Below, piece by piece: positions 32,506-39,976 of a stretch of DNA of 40,593 nt; the stretch's first letter is position 1; each line of letters starts with the position of its first letter. The notes under the pieces were generated by a model. It saw nothing but the letters and a program-made list of their open reading frames with translations, ran no database searches and was not told where the DNA came from. Source of the stretch: Alcaligenaceae bacterium (GTDB taxonomy: Bacteria; Pseudomonadota; Gammaproteobacteria; Burkholderiales; Burkholderiaceae_B). The DNA lies in assembly GCA_029263615.1 (NCBI GenBank), contig JAJUFT010000013.1, forward strand, positions 1-40,593, given 5' to 3'. Both the position numbers and the translations under genes were made by a program.

Positions 32506-32952
32506 TTACGGTTGCGTGTGGGCGGATTCCGTTTGCGCGTACCACACCGTCACGGTCCCCCTCACGAAGACCGGTTTTGCGGCCCCCCGCCACGCTCGCA
32601 GCCGATGCACCAGATACAGAGGCTGATTGGCGGGCAGACCCCGGAAGGCGGCGGTATTGACCGATGGCCCCTGGATCTCCACACATTGATCCACCCCATT
32701 CCAGCAGAGAAACGACTGGATATCCGCATTGCCGGCATGGTCGCGACCGGCATGTACGCGGGTGATGACGGCGTTGTGAGGCACCCCGGCATCCGGGGGG
32801 TAGGGGACGGCCACGCTGCGTTCCAGCGTGTGCAGACCCGGACTGACACCCGTGTGGGTCCAGGCGCGCACGCCGGTCTCGGCGGCCGCGCCAGCGCCCA
32901 GGGCCAGCAGGGCCAGGGCGAGTCCACAATTGAGGGTGCGGCGGCGCTGCAT
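32506..32952 (-). CDS. Exported FlhE-like protein
   Basis: A 148-residue protein with a signal peptide (RRRTLNCGLALALLALGAGA, cleavage near residue 24). The mature part has two cysteines (83 and 90 in FLCWNGVDQCVEIQGPS), then LPANQPLYLVHRL and the ending VRGTVTVWYAQ. This arrangement recalls FlhE, a periplasmic flagellar accessory protein; the match is by pattern only and moderate. No flagellar genes are nearby. Its ATG follows the adenosyltransferase stop after one base (TGACATG on the coding strand), so it is the second gene of that operon. The convergent gap to the aminotransferase (32431-32505) holds a GC-rich CCGGG/CCCGG hairpin (32449-32464) but no T-run. Confidence 0.6.
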   Translation of the reverse strand: MQRRRTLNCGLALALLALGAGAAAETGVRAWTHTGVSPGLHTLERSVAVPYPPDAGVPHNAVITRVHAGRDHAGNADIQSFLCWNGVDQCVEIQGPSVNTAAFRGLPANQPLYLVHRLRAWRGAAKPVFVRGTVTVWYAQTESAHTQP

Positions 32953-32953
32953 G

Positions 32954-33529
32954 TCAGGCCGGTGGCCGCGCGCCGTCACGCTGCCAGAGGATGTCCGATT
33001 CACCCTCCTGGCGGTTGATGGCGCGCGCCAGCACGAAGCAGAGATCGGAGAGCCGGTTGAGATACTGCCTTGCCAGACCGGTGGGCACTTCCTGCCCGCC
33101 TTCGGTGTGCCGTTCCAGGGCCACGACCGCCCGTTCGGCGCGCCGGCAGACGCTGCGGGCCACGTGGGCCAGCGCTGCGGCCCGACTGCCACCCGGCAGA
33201 ATGAATTCCTGCAGCTTGCCCAGTTCGGCGTTGTAATGTGCGATGGCGCGGTCCAGACCGGCCACGTGTTCGGGCTGGACCGCGACATGGCCGGGGATGC
33301 AGAGTTCGGCACCCAGGTCGAAGAGTTCGTTCTGCACCCGTGCCAGCAGGCTGTCGATGTCGCCCGGCAGCGTTTCAGTGCGCAGCAGGCCGATGAAGCT
33401 GTTGAGTTCGTCGACGTCGCCCAGCGCGGCAATGCGTTGATGGTCTTTGGAGACCCGGGTGCCGTCGCCCAGGCCGGTGGAGCCATCGTCGCCGGAACGG
33501 GTCGTGATGACGGAGAGTCGGGTGGCCAT
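32954..33529 (-). CDS. Cob(I)alamin adenosyltransferase, PduO type
   Basis: Transfers the adenosyl group of ATP to cob(I)alamin to make adenosylcobalamin, in the cytoplasm. The 191-residue protein has the ATP-binding start TTRSGDDGSTGLGDGTRV, DVDELNSFIGLLR, EFILPGGSRAAALAHVARSV with CRRAER, and LNRLSDLCFVLARAIN, all typical of the PduO/human MMAB family. A long coenzyme B12 pathway is not present in the window, so it probably salvages cobalamin for B12-dependent enzymes elsewhere. It heads a two-gene minus-strand operon with the FlhE-like gene. A 61-nt divergent gap separates it from the CusF-fold gene. Confidence 0.95.
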   Translation of the reverse strand: MATRLSVITTRSGDDGSTGLGDGTRVSKDHQRIAALGDVDELNSFIGLLRTETLPGDIDSLLARVQNELFDLGAELCIPGHVAVQPEHVAGLDRAIAHYNAELGKLQEFILPGGSRAAALAHVARSVCRRAERAVVALERHTEGGQEVPTGLARQYLNRLSDLCFVLARAINRQEGESDILWQRDGARPPA

Positions 33530-33590
33530 GATGAGGAGGGGGAACCGCGAATCGCGGTATGCTAGAACCGTACTTTTGGGAGATTATCGC

Positions 33591-33890
33591 ATGTTCAGTT
33601 CACCACGCATCCGGTCCGCCGTGGCGGCCGCCCTGGCCGTGACGGCATGCTACAGCGCACCCGTCCTCGCCCAGGAAGGGAGCGGCAGCGGGGAAATCCG
33701 CCGGATCGACCCGCAGGCGGGCAAGATCACCATCAAACACGGCCCCATCAGTGAGCTCGAGCTACCGGCCATCACTCTGGTCTATCAGATCGACGTGGCG
33801 CTGCTGACCGGCCTGCAGCCGGGCGACAAGATCAAATTCAAAGCACGGCGCGTCAACGGCCAGTACGTGGTGGTTGAAGTCTCCAAATGA
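33591..33890 (+). CDS. CusF-fold periplasmic protein lacking the methionine copper ligands
   Basis: A 99-residue exported protein with a signal peptide (AVAAALAVTACYSAPVLA, cleavage near AQEG). The mature part aligns with the CusF small beta-barrel: GEIRRIDPQAGKITIKHGPI, ELPAITLVYQ and LLTGLQPGDKIKF. In CusF, copper or silver is held by His36, Trp44, Met47 and Met49. Here His50 is kept, but the matching positions are Leu58, Ile61 and Leu63. Strong Cu(I) binding is therefore doubtful; a changed metal or a structural or partner-binding role is possible. No cusCBA or copper-sensor genes are adjacent. A perfect hairpin lies right after the stop codon. Confidence 0.85.
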   Translation: MFSSPRIRSAVAAALAVTACYSAPVLAQEGSGSGEIRRIDPQAGKITIKHGPISELELPAITLVYQIDVALLTGLQPGDKIKFKARRVNGQYVVVEVSK

Positions 33891-33914
33891 CACCGCCCGC
33901 ATGAGCGGGCGGTG
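33891..33914. terminator. Bidirectional hairpin between the CusF-fold gene and hslU
   Basis: A perfect 10-bp GC-rich stem, CACCGCCCGC (33891-33900) with GCGGGCGGTG (33905-33914), closes the 4-nt loop ATGA. It starts directly after the stop codon of the CusF-fold gene and lies 25 nt beyond the 3' end of convergent hslU. U-tracts are poor, but position and stability favour termination for both genes. Confidence 0.7.
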
Positions 33915-33939
33915 TGTCGGTCAGCGTGTTGAAACGGGC

Positions 33940-35271
33940 TTACAGCACATAGCGGGCGAGGTCTTCGCTCGCGGCCGTTTCCTTGAGCTTGTCTTCCACG
34001 TAGGCAGCGTCGATCTTCACGGTGCTGCCGCTGTGTGACGTGGCGTCGAAGGCCAGGTCTTCCAGCAGCTTTTCCATCACCGTGTACAGGCGACGAGCTC
34101 CGATGTTCTCGGTGCGCTCATTGACCGAGAAGGCCAGTTCCGCCAGCCGGCGAATGCCATCTTCGGTGAATTCCAGCTGCACGTCCTCGGTGGCCAGCAA
34201 GGCATGATATTGCTTGGTCAGCGACGCATCGGTGTCGCACAGAATGCGCACGAAATCATCGGCGGTGAGCGAGTCGAGCTCGACGCGGATGGGAAAGCGG
34301 CCCTGCAGTTCGGGAATCAGGTCGGACGGGCGCGACAGGTGGAAGGCGCCCGAGGCAATAAACAGGATGTGGTCGGTGCGCACCACTCCGTACTTGGTGT
34401 TGACGGTCGTTCCCTCGACCAGGGGAAGCAGGTCGCGCTGTACGCCCTGGCGGGAGACGTCGCCGCCCCCGTGTTCCTGACGGGCCGTGATCTTGTCGAT
34501 CTCGTCCAGGAAGACGATGCCGTTCTGCTCGGCGTTGGCGACGGCCTCGGCACGCAGTTCTTCCTCATTGATGCGCTTGGCGGCTTCTTCTTCGGTCAGC
34601 AGGCGGAAGGCCTCCTTGACCGAAAGCTTGCGCTGCTTCTTTTTGTCGCGGCCCAGGCCGGCGAACATACTGCGCAGCTGTTCCGTCATTTCTTCCATGC
34701 CCGGGGGCGCCATGATTTCCATCTGTGGCAGGGCCTGGGCGACCTCGATCTCGATCTGCATGTCGTCGAGCTTGCCTTCACGCAGACGCTTGCGGAAAGT
34801 CTGACGGGCGCTGTTCTCCTCACGCTCGGGCTCGCCCATCGCGTTGCGGGCGGGCGGCACCAGTACGTCGAGAATGCGGTCTTCGGCGGCATCTTCTGCC
34901 AGCGTGCGCACGCGGCGCATGGCCGCTTCGCGCGTCAGCTTCACGGAGGCGTCGACGAGGTCGCGAATGATGGTCTCCACGTCTCGACCGACATAACCGA
35001 CTTCGGTGAACTTGGTGGCCTCGACCTTGATGAAGGGCGCGTTGGCCAGCTTGGCCAGACGGCGGGCGATTTCCGTCTTGCCGACCCCGGTCGGGCCGAT
35101 CATGAGGATGTTCTTGGGAACGATCTCGTGGCGCAGGGGTTCGGGCACCTGCTGACGGCGCCAGCGATTGCGCAGCGCGACGGCCACGGAACGCTTGGCG
35201 GCTTGCTGGCCGACAATATGCTTGTCGAGCTCGGAGACGATCTCTCCGGGAGTCATGTTGATGGCGGACAT
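33940..35271 (-). CDS. hslU: ATP-dependent protease ATPase subunit HslU (ClpY)
   Basis: AAA+ unfoldase that feeds substrates into HslV. The 443-residue protein has the HslU start [18 protein letters not shown], Walker [10 protein letters not shown] (59-67), a long inserted I-domain (about 110-230), Walker [12 protein letters not shown] and the sensor region [20 protein letters not shown]. It ends with EDLARYVL, the C-terminal tail that docks into HslV. The ATG at 35271 is used; a second at 35256 (MTPGEI) is equally close to family starts. It follows hslV by 36 nt in the standard hslVU order and is probably heat-inducible, though no sigma-32 site can be firmly assigned. Confidence 0.97.
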   Translation of the reverse strand: MSAINMTPGEIVSELDKHIVGQQAAKRSVAVALRNRWRRQQVPEPLRHEIVPKNILMIGPTGVGKTEIARRLAKLANAPFIKVEATKFTEVGYVGRDVETIIRDLVDASVKLTREAAMRRVRTLAEDAAEDRILDVLVPPARNAMGEPEREENSARQTFRKRLREGKLDDMQIEIEVAQALPQMEIMAPPGMEEMTEQLRSMFAGLGRDKKKQRKLSVKEAFRLLTEEEAAKRINEEELRAEAVANAEQNGIVFLDEIDKITARQEHGGGDVSRQGVQRDLLPLVEGTTVNTKYGVVRTDHILFIASGAFHLSRPSDLIPELQGRFPIRVELDSLTADDFVRILCDTDASLTKQYHALLATEDVQLEFTEDGIRRLAELAFSVNERTENIGARRLYTVMEKLLEDLAFDATSHSGSTVKIDAAYVEDKLKETAASEDLARYVL

Positions 35272-35307
35272 GGCGGTAGGAATGACAGAGGAACCGGCGT
35301 CGGCGCC

Positions 35308-35841
35308 TTACAGCGTTTCGACGACGTGGTTCTGGTTGGTGTAGATGCAGAGATCGCCGGCGATGGCCAGGGATTTGCGCACGATGTCTTCGGGGGCAAG
35401 CTCGGTGTTCTGGAGCAGGGCAAGAGCGGCCGAATGGGCATAGGCGCCACCCGATCCGATGGCGGCCACGCCATGTTCGGGCTCGAGGACGTCGCCATTG
35501 CCGGTCAGCACCAACGTGTGTGACTTGTCGGCCACGATGAGCATGGCTTCCAGGCGGCGCAGCACGCGGTCGGTGCGCCAGTCTTTGGTGAGCTCGACGG
35601 CCGCGCGCATGAGATGGCCCTGGTGTTTCTCGAGCTTGGCTTCGAAACGTTCCTGCAGCGTGAAGGCATCGGCGGTGGCGCCGGCGAAGCCCGCCAGGAT
35701 GCGATCCTGATAGAGACGGCGGATTTTGCGCGCCGTACCCTTGATGACGATGTTGCCCAGGGTGACCTGGCCGTCTCCGCCCAGCGCAACGGTGTCGCCG
35801 CGGCGAACGCACAGAATGGTGGTAGCGTGAAATTGTTCCAT
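35308..35841 (-). CDS. hslV: ATP-dependent protease peptidase subunit HslV (ClpQ)
   Basis: Threonine peptidase of the HslVU protease, 177 residues forming a double hexamer. The sequence begins [16 protein letters not shown]. The catalytic Thr is expected at residue 7, after removal of a short six-residue leader, in contrast with Escherichia coli HslV where it follows the initiator Met directly; such a leader is common in betaproteobacteria. Other features are [42 protein letters not shown] and [22 protein letters not shown] precedes the ATG at 35841. It lies downstream of dksA on the same strand, with a 109-nt gap that holds a hairpin. Confidence 0.97.
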   Translation of the reverse strand: MEQFHATTILCVRRGDTVALGGDGQVTLGNIVIKGTARKIRRLYQDRILAGFAGATADAFTLQERFEAKLEKHQGHLMRAAVELTKDWRTDRVLRRLEAMLIVADKSHTLVLTGNGDVLEPEHGVAAIGSGGAYAHSAALALLQNTELAPEDIVRKSLAIAGDLCIYTNQNHVVETL

Positions 35842-35913
35842 GGAATCTTCCTGTTGAAGCCTTCACATGGGGATGGCCACCCGTTTTTCAAGGGGCCGGG
35901 AAATGCAGGAATG

Positions 35914-35936
35914 CGGCGGGCCGTGGGGGCCCGCCG
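35914..35936 (-). terminator. Hairpin downstream of dksA
   Basis: CGGCGGGCC (35914-35922) and GGCCCGCCG (35928-35936) form a perfect 9-bp stem with a 5-nt loop, 14 nt after the dksA stop in its direction of transcription. No U-tract follows, so termination may be partial and hslVU may still receive read-through. Confidence 0.55.
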
Positions 35937-35950
35937 AAAGAAGGAAGAGG

Positions 35951-36394
35951 TCAGTCGCCGTACAGTTTCTGGCGTTTTTCGCGCCGTTCCTGGGCTTCCA
36001 GGGACAGGGTGGCGGTGGGACGGGCAAGCAGACGGGCAATGCCGATGGGTTCACCCGTTTCCTCGCACCAGCCGTACTCGCCGGCATCGATGCTGGCGAT
36101 GGCCTGTTGCACCTTCTTGAGCAGCTTGCGTTCGCGATCGCGGGTACGCAGCTCGAGGGCGTGTTCTTCCTCGATGGTCGCGCGGTCGGCCGGATCGGGC
36201 ACGAACTGCGTTTCGCGCAGGTTCTCGGTGGTGGCGCCTGCGTTGTTGAGGATTTCCTGCTCGAGCTCCTTCAGCCGATTCCGGAAGAAGGCCAGCTGAA
36301 CGGGGTTCATGTAATCGGACTCAGGCATGGCCAGGAGCTCTTCTTCCGTAGGAAGTTGTTCCGGAGTCAAGACGTTGTCTGTTTTGCTAACCAT
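35951..36394 (-). CDS. dksA: RNA polymerase-binding factor DksA, zinc-finger cysteines mostly lost
   Basis: Binds in the secondary channel of RNA polymerase and works with ppGpp in the stringent response. The 147-residue protein has a long coiled coil (about 33-105) with the catalytic-tip motif DPADRA (Asp67, Asp70, Ala72) intact. The globular domain reads GWCEETGEPIGIARLLARPT then ATLSLEAQ. Of the four zinc-ligand cysteines in Escherichia coli DksA only the first (Cys110) remains; the others align with Thr113, Ser131 and Ala134. Zinc binding is not expected. Such zinc-free DksA forms are known in bacteria and should stay functional under zinc limitation or oxidation. Notably, a zinc-homeostasis locus lies directly upstream. 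AGAGGA precedes the start. Confidence 0.96.
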   Translation of the reverse strand: MVSKTDNVLTPEQLPTEEELLAMPESDYMNPVQLAFFRNRLKELEQEILNNAGATTENLRETQFVPDPADRATIEEEHALELRTRDRERKLLKKVQQAIASIDAGEYGWCEETGEPIGIARLLARPTATLSLEAQERREKRQKLYGD

Positions 36395-36463
36395 GGTGCA
36401 TCCTCTTTCTTCTAATGAGATGTCAGGGCCCGTGCGCGACGCACGAATCTTGCGAACGCCGGC

Positions 36464-37573
36464 TCAGACCAGACATTGTTCCAGACCCCGCGTAAAGATT
36501 TCTTGGGGCAGTTTACGTCCTATGAATACCATCTTGGTATTAGGCTTTTCACCCGACAGCCACGGTTTCCCGGGCTCGGCCCCCATCATCATGTGCACGC
36601 CCTGGAACAGCATCCGGCGGTTGATTCCCTTGAGGTAGAGAATGCCCTTGTAGCGCAGCAGATCCGGGCCGTAGACCTGGATGATGCCGCTCAGGAATTC
36701 CTCGAGGCGCTCGGGGTCGAAGGCCCGGTTGGAGCGGAACACAAAGGCGCCGATCTCGTCCTGGTGGGCGTGGTGATGATGGTGATGATGGCCGTGGCCA
36801 TGGTCATGGTGGTCGCAGTGCTCGCCGCATTCACCTTCGTGATCGTGATGGTGATGGTCGTGCGCTGCGTCCGGGTGTTCGTCGGCAAGGAAATCCGGGT
36901 CGATGTCCAGGATGGTGTTCAGATTGAAGCCGCTGATGTCCAGCAGAGCCTTCAGGTCGGTTTCACCAAAATGCACGGGCGTGATCGACGCTCGCGGGTT
37001 GATGCGCAGCAAGCGTGCGCGCAGTGCCTGATATTCTTCATCGGAAACCAGGTCTTTCTTCGACACCAGCAGACGGTCGGCAAAGCCGACCTGCTTCTGC
37101 GCTTCTTCCTGGCGGTCGAGCGTTTCCATGCCGTGCTTGGCGTCGACCACGGTGATGACGGCGTCGAGCCGGTAGTAGTCGGCGATCTCGTCATCCATGA
37201 AGAAGGTCTGGCAGACCGGGCCGGGGTTGGCCATGCCTGTGGTCTCGATGATGACTCGCTCGAAATTCAGCTCGCCGCGCTGACGACGCACGCGCAGATC
37301 ATTGAGGGTGCGCATCAGGTCGCCACGCACGGTGCAGCACACACAACCGTTGCTGAGTTCGACGATCTCTTCTTCGGAATCCTGGACGAGCAGATCGTTG
37401 TCGATGCTCTCGGGCCCGAATTCGTTCTCGATCACGGCAATGCGCTTGCCGTGGAACTCAGTCAGGATGCGCTTCAGCAGCGTGGTTTTTCCAGCGCCGA
37501 GAAAGCCGGTGAGTATGGTGACGGGCACCATCTCCTGGAGACGCGGTTTTCCAACTTTTGCGGCTTGGCTCAT
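36464..37573 (-). CDS. CobW/ZNG-type zinc metallochaperone GTPase (COG0523)
   Basis: A 369-residue G3E-family GTPase predicted to move zinc to client proteins. Walker A is GFLGAGKTT (23-31), the metal motif is GCVCCTV (Cys77, Cys79, Cys80; CxCC), G3-like is ETTGMANP, and the nucleotide-specificity motif is SKKD (171-174). A strongly His-rich linker (about 233-270, over half His) would hold several metal ions. A CobW C-terminal domain follows (from about 272, FVFRSNRAFDPERLEEFLSG). Position next to zur and znuCBA supports a zinc rather than cobalt role. It is probably co-transcribed with zur (72-nt gap). The gap carries a CCGGCC/GGCCGG hairpin (37592-37608) just before its start. Confidence 0.93.
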   Translation of the reverse strand: MSQAAKVGKPRLQEMVPVTILTGFLGAGKTTLLKRILTEFHGKRIAVIENEFGPESIDNDLLVQDSEEEIVELSNGCVCCTVRGDLMRTLNDLRVRRQRGELNFERVIIETTGMANPGPVCQTFFMDDEIADYYRLDAVITVVDAKHGMETLDRQEEAQKQVGFADRLLVSKKDLVSDEEYQALRARLLRINPRASITPVHFGETDLKALLDISGFNLNTILDIDPDFLADEHPDAAHDHHHHDHEGECGEHCDHHDHGHGHHHHHHHAHQDEIGAFVFRSNRAFDPERLEEFLSGIIQVYGPDLLRYKGILYLKGINRRMLFQGVHMMMGAEPGKPWLSGEKPNTKMVFIGRKLPQEIFTRGLEQCLV

Positions 37574-37645
37574 GCTTGTTCTCTCGCTGTTCCGGCCTCT
37601 GTGGCCGGGAAAAATCCAGTCTGCGATTACATCACAGCGAACCGC

Positions 37646-38116
37646 TTAGGGCAAACCCCCTTCACAGGCCTGGCAAAGCCCTCTCAGTTCGGTCTCGTGA
37701 CCCGACAAACGGAAGCCGGCTTGGGCCACCTTGGCCGCCAGCCAGCGCGTGAGGGCCGGGTCGCTCAATTCAGCAACGGCGCCGCACCCCGTGCAGACCA
37801 CCAGCAGGTCGTGCGGCGCGCCTCCGGCATCGTGACAGGCGGACCAGGCATTGATGGCGTCCAACCGGTGAGCCAGACCTTCTTCGACCAGAAAGTCCAG
37901 GGCACGATAGACGGTCGGCGGCGCGGCCCCTGCCTGATCATCGCGCATCAGCTCCAGCAATTCATATGCCTTGACGCTGCGTCCCTGTTGCAGAAGGATC
38001 TCCAGCACCCGGCGGCGCAGGGGAGTGAGCCGGCTGCCACGTGCCTCGCACAGCGCCTGGGCGGTTTCGAGACGGGCCGCGATCTGGGCCTGCGCGCAGG
38101 ACGATTGCGTATTCAT
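37646..38116 (-). CDS. zur: Zinc-uptake regulator, Fur family
   Basis: A zinc-responsive repressor of 156 residues. The N-terminal winged helix includes RLTPLRRRVLEILL and PPTVYRALDFLVEEGL. The C-terminal dimer domain has the two structural CxxC pairs (Cys108/Cys111 in VCTGCGAVAEL, Cys148/Cys151 in GLCQACEGG). Residues matching the regulatory zinc site of Escherichia coli Zur are present: His83, Cys94, His102 and Glu116. Fur-type iron ligands are not matched, and the zinc-transport genes are divergent from it, so I call Zur rather than Fur. It is transcribed away from the Zur-box promoter at 38147 and may regulate itself. Confidence 0.92.
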   Translation of the reverse strand: MNTQSSCAQAQIAARLETAQALCEARGSRLTPLRRRVLEILLQQGRSVKAYELLELMRDDQAGAAPPTVYRALDFLVEEGLAHRLDAINAWSACHDAGGAPHDLLVVCTGCGAVAELSDPALTRWLAAKVAQAGFRLSGHETELRGLCQACEGGLP

Positions 38117-38146
38117 GTGAGTTCGAATTTGTTCATGGAGTAAGAC

Positions 38147-38161
38147 ATGTTATAACATAAC
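38147..38161. promoter_or_regulatory. Zur box in the divergent zur/znu promoter
   Basis: ATGTTATAACATAAC (38147-38161) closely matches the proteobacterial Zur operator core (TGTTATAAT-ATAACA type). It contains two overlapping palindromes: ATGTTATAACAT (12 bp) and GTTAT-AAC-ATAAC. The A/T-rich TATAAC at 38151-38156 could be a -10 element, so bound Zur would block it. It lies 29 nt before the 49-aa reading frame that heads znuCBA and 30 nt from the zur start codon. Confidence 0.82.
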
Positions 38162-38190
38162 GAATTCTTCATTCGACCCTCTTTCCATTC

Positions 38191-38340
38191 ATGACTCCCA
38201 TCGTCCCGGCTACCCCCCCCCGGCGTTCCAGCAGGCGGGCTTCAGTCCTGCTCGCTTCCTGTGCGGTGCGTGCCGGCATTGCGCTGGCGGGCGTGGGGGG
38301 GATCTGGATCGGGACGGCCTGGGCACTGGGGTGGTTCTGA
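38191..38340 (+). CDS. 49-residue membrane miniprotein at the head of the znu operon
   Basis: An unannotated-looking small frame of 49 residues, first gene after the Zur box. The N-terminus is basic and Pro-rich (MTPIVPATPPRRSSRRASV), followed by one hydrophobic segment with three Trp (about 18-49, LLASCAVRAGIALAGVGGIW and then IGTAWALGWF). Its TGA shares a base with the znuC ATG (TGATG at 38338-38342), implying translational coupling. A run of nine C (38213-38221) and one of seven G (38295-38301) lie inside it. No good ribosome-binding site precedes the ATG. Possible roles are a small subunit or regulator of the zinc importer, or simply a leader frame that couples translation; I recognise no family. 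Confidence 0.55.
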   Translation: MTPIVPATPPRRSSRRASVLLASCAVRAGIALAGVGGIWIGTAWALGWF

Positions 38341-39077
38341 TGGCTGCGAGTCCTCGCTCCGAAGACGGCCTGCCGGCATCCATCGAGCTGGAAGAACTCA
38401 GCCTGGGCTGGCGGGACAAGGTCGCGGTGCGCGACCTCAGTGGCTCCTTTCGGAAAGGCTCGCTGACAGCCCTGGTGGGCCCCAACGGCGCCGGTAAATC
38501 GACCCTGCTACGCGGCATCATGGGCTGGGTGACGCCGCTGGCCGGCCGGATCCGCCTGACCGGCAGCCCGGCACCGGCCTTCATGCCGCAACAGGGGGAG
38601 CTCGACAAGAGCTTTCCCATCAGCACGCGAGATTTCGTGGCCATGGGCGCATGGCGGCGGGTGGGCCCCTGGCGGGGTTTCGGACGGGGCGAGCGCGAAC
38701 GTCTGGATCAGGCCTTGCAGGCGGTCGGGCTGGCGGATTTCGGCCGGCGCCCCCTGGCGACGCTGTCGGGGGGGCAATTGCAGCGTGCGCTGTTTGCGCG
38801 CCTGATGCTGCATGACGCCGACACCTACATGCTGGATGAACCCTTTTCCGCCGTTGATCGTGCCACCACCGAAGATTTGATGCAGCTATTGCTGGAATGG
38901 AACCGCCAGGGCAAGACCGTGATTGTCGTGTTACACGATCTTGATCTGGTGCGCCGCCATTTTCCCCAGACCCTTTTGCTGGCCGGGCAGTGCGTCGGGT
39001 GGGGCAAGACCGACGAAGTGCTTACGCCAGAGAACCTGCATCTGGCACGCCACCTTTGCGCGGGAGATTATCTGTGA
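38340..39077 (+). CDS. znuC: Zinc ABC transporter ATP-binding protein
   Basis: ATPase of the high-affinity zinc importer, 245 residues. It shows Walker A GPNGAGKSTLLRG, Q-loop region FMPQQGELDKSFPI, signature LSGGQLQRALFARL, Walker B TYMLDEPFSAVD and switch VLHDLDLV. The start ATG at 38340 overlaps the miniprotein stop; an in-frame GTG at 38331 exists but the TGATG overlap favours the ATG. It ends in a GTGA overlap with znuB. Family 3.A.1.15 also includes manganese and iron importers, but the Zur box and neighbouring zinc genes point to zinc. Confidence 0.94.
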   Translation: MAASPRSEDGLPASIELEELSLGWRDKVAVRDLSGSFRKGSLTALVGPNGAGKSTLLRGIMGWVTPLAGRIRLTGSPAPAFMPQQGELDKSFPISTRDFVAMGAWRRVGPWRGFGRGERERLDQALQAVGLADFGRRPLATLSGGQLQRALFARLMLHDADTYMLDEPFSAVDRATTEDLMQLLLEWNRQGKTVIVVLHDLDLVRRHFPQTLLLAGQCVGWGKTDEVLTPENLHLARHLCAGDYL

Positions 39078-39976
39078 CCGGCCTGGAAGTGCTGTATCAG
39101 CCGTTTGTCGAGTTTGGTTTCATGCGGCGGGCGCTGGCCGGTTCGGCCGCTCTGGCCATGGCAGCGGGCCCGCTGGGCGTCTTTCTGGTGTTGCGGCGCA
39201 TGAGCCTGATGGGTGACGCCATGGCGCATGCCATCCTGCCCGGCGTGGCGGTGGGCTTTCTCACAGCCGGTATGTCCATCACCGCCATGACGATTGGCGG
39301 CATGATCACCGGGCTGGCGGTGGCCCTGCTGGCGGCCGCCGTGGCGCGGCTCACGCCTCAGCGTGAAGACGCCAGCTTTGCTGCCTTCTATCTGGTGTCG
39401 CTGGGGGTCGGGGTACTGCTCATTTCGCTCAAGGGCGGCAACACGGAACTTCTGCACGTGCTGTTCGGCACGGTATTGGGCCTGGATGACGCAGCACTGC
39501 TTCTGGTGTCGGCCACCTCGAGCGTGACACTGGTGGTGCTGGCCGTGATTTTCCGGCCCCTGGTGATGGAATGTCTGGACCCCTTGTTTCTGCGCAGCGA
39601 AAGCCGGATGGGGCCCGTGGTCCACGTCAGTTTTCTTTTGCTTCTGGTGATGACGCTGGTCGCGGGTTTCCAAGTGCTGGGCACCCTGATGGTGGTGGGC
39701 ATCATGATGCTGCCGGCCGCCGCCGCCCGATTTTGGGCAGCCAGCGCAATGGGGCAGATGGCGCTGGCCGCTCTGGGTGGGGTTCTTGCTTCGTACATCG
39801 GTTTGCTGCTTTCATATTACGCCAACGTACCGGCATCTCCGGCGATTATATTGTCAGCCGGAATCGTATATTTTCTATCTGTGACTTTTGGTACGCAGGG
39901 CGGGCTGCTGCAGGCAGCCAGACAGGCCCGCGCCCGCCGCCTGCGGCTATTCCGAATCTCGAAGCGAGACAACTGA
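39074..39976 (+). CDS. znuB: Zinc ABC transporter permease
   Basis: Inner-membrane permease of the ABC-3 family, 300 residues with about eight hydrophobic segments. Typical sequences are FMRRALAGSAALAMAAGPLG, VLRRMSLMGDAMAHAILPGV and the later FQVLGTLMVVGIMMLPAAAA. The start is taken as GTG at 39074, which overlaps the znuC stop (GTGA) and gives a normal N-terminus; the longer frame back to 38990 reads through znuC. It ends with TGATG overlap into znuA, so the whole operon is translationally chained. Confidence 0.94.
   Translation: MTGLEVLYQPFVEFGFMRRALAGSAALAMAAGPLGVFLVLRRMSLMGDAMAHAILPGVAVGFLTAGMSITAMTIGGMITGLAVALLAAAVARLTPQREDASFAAFYLVSLGVGVLLISLKGGNTELLHVLFGTVLGLDDAALLLVSATSSVTLVVLAVIFRPLVMECLDPLFLRSESRMGPVVHVSFLLLLVMTLVAGFQVLGTLMVVGIMMLPAAAARFWAASAMGQMALAALGGVLASYIGLLLSYYANVPASPAIILSAGIVYFLSVTFGTQGGLLQAARQARARRLRLFRISKRDN

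Noticed and set aside
36770..36875. Repetitive GTGATG-like DNA as a tandem repeat or CRISPR-like array
   Set aside because: It is the His-rich coding stretch of the CobW-type GTPase read from the other strand; repeat units are irregular codons.
38331..39077. GTG at 38331 as the znuC start
   Set aside because: The ATG at 38340 overlaps the miniprotein stop (TGATG) and gives the usual N-terminal length.
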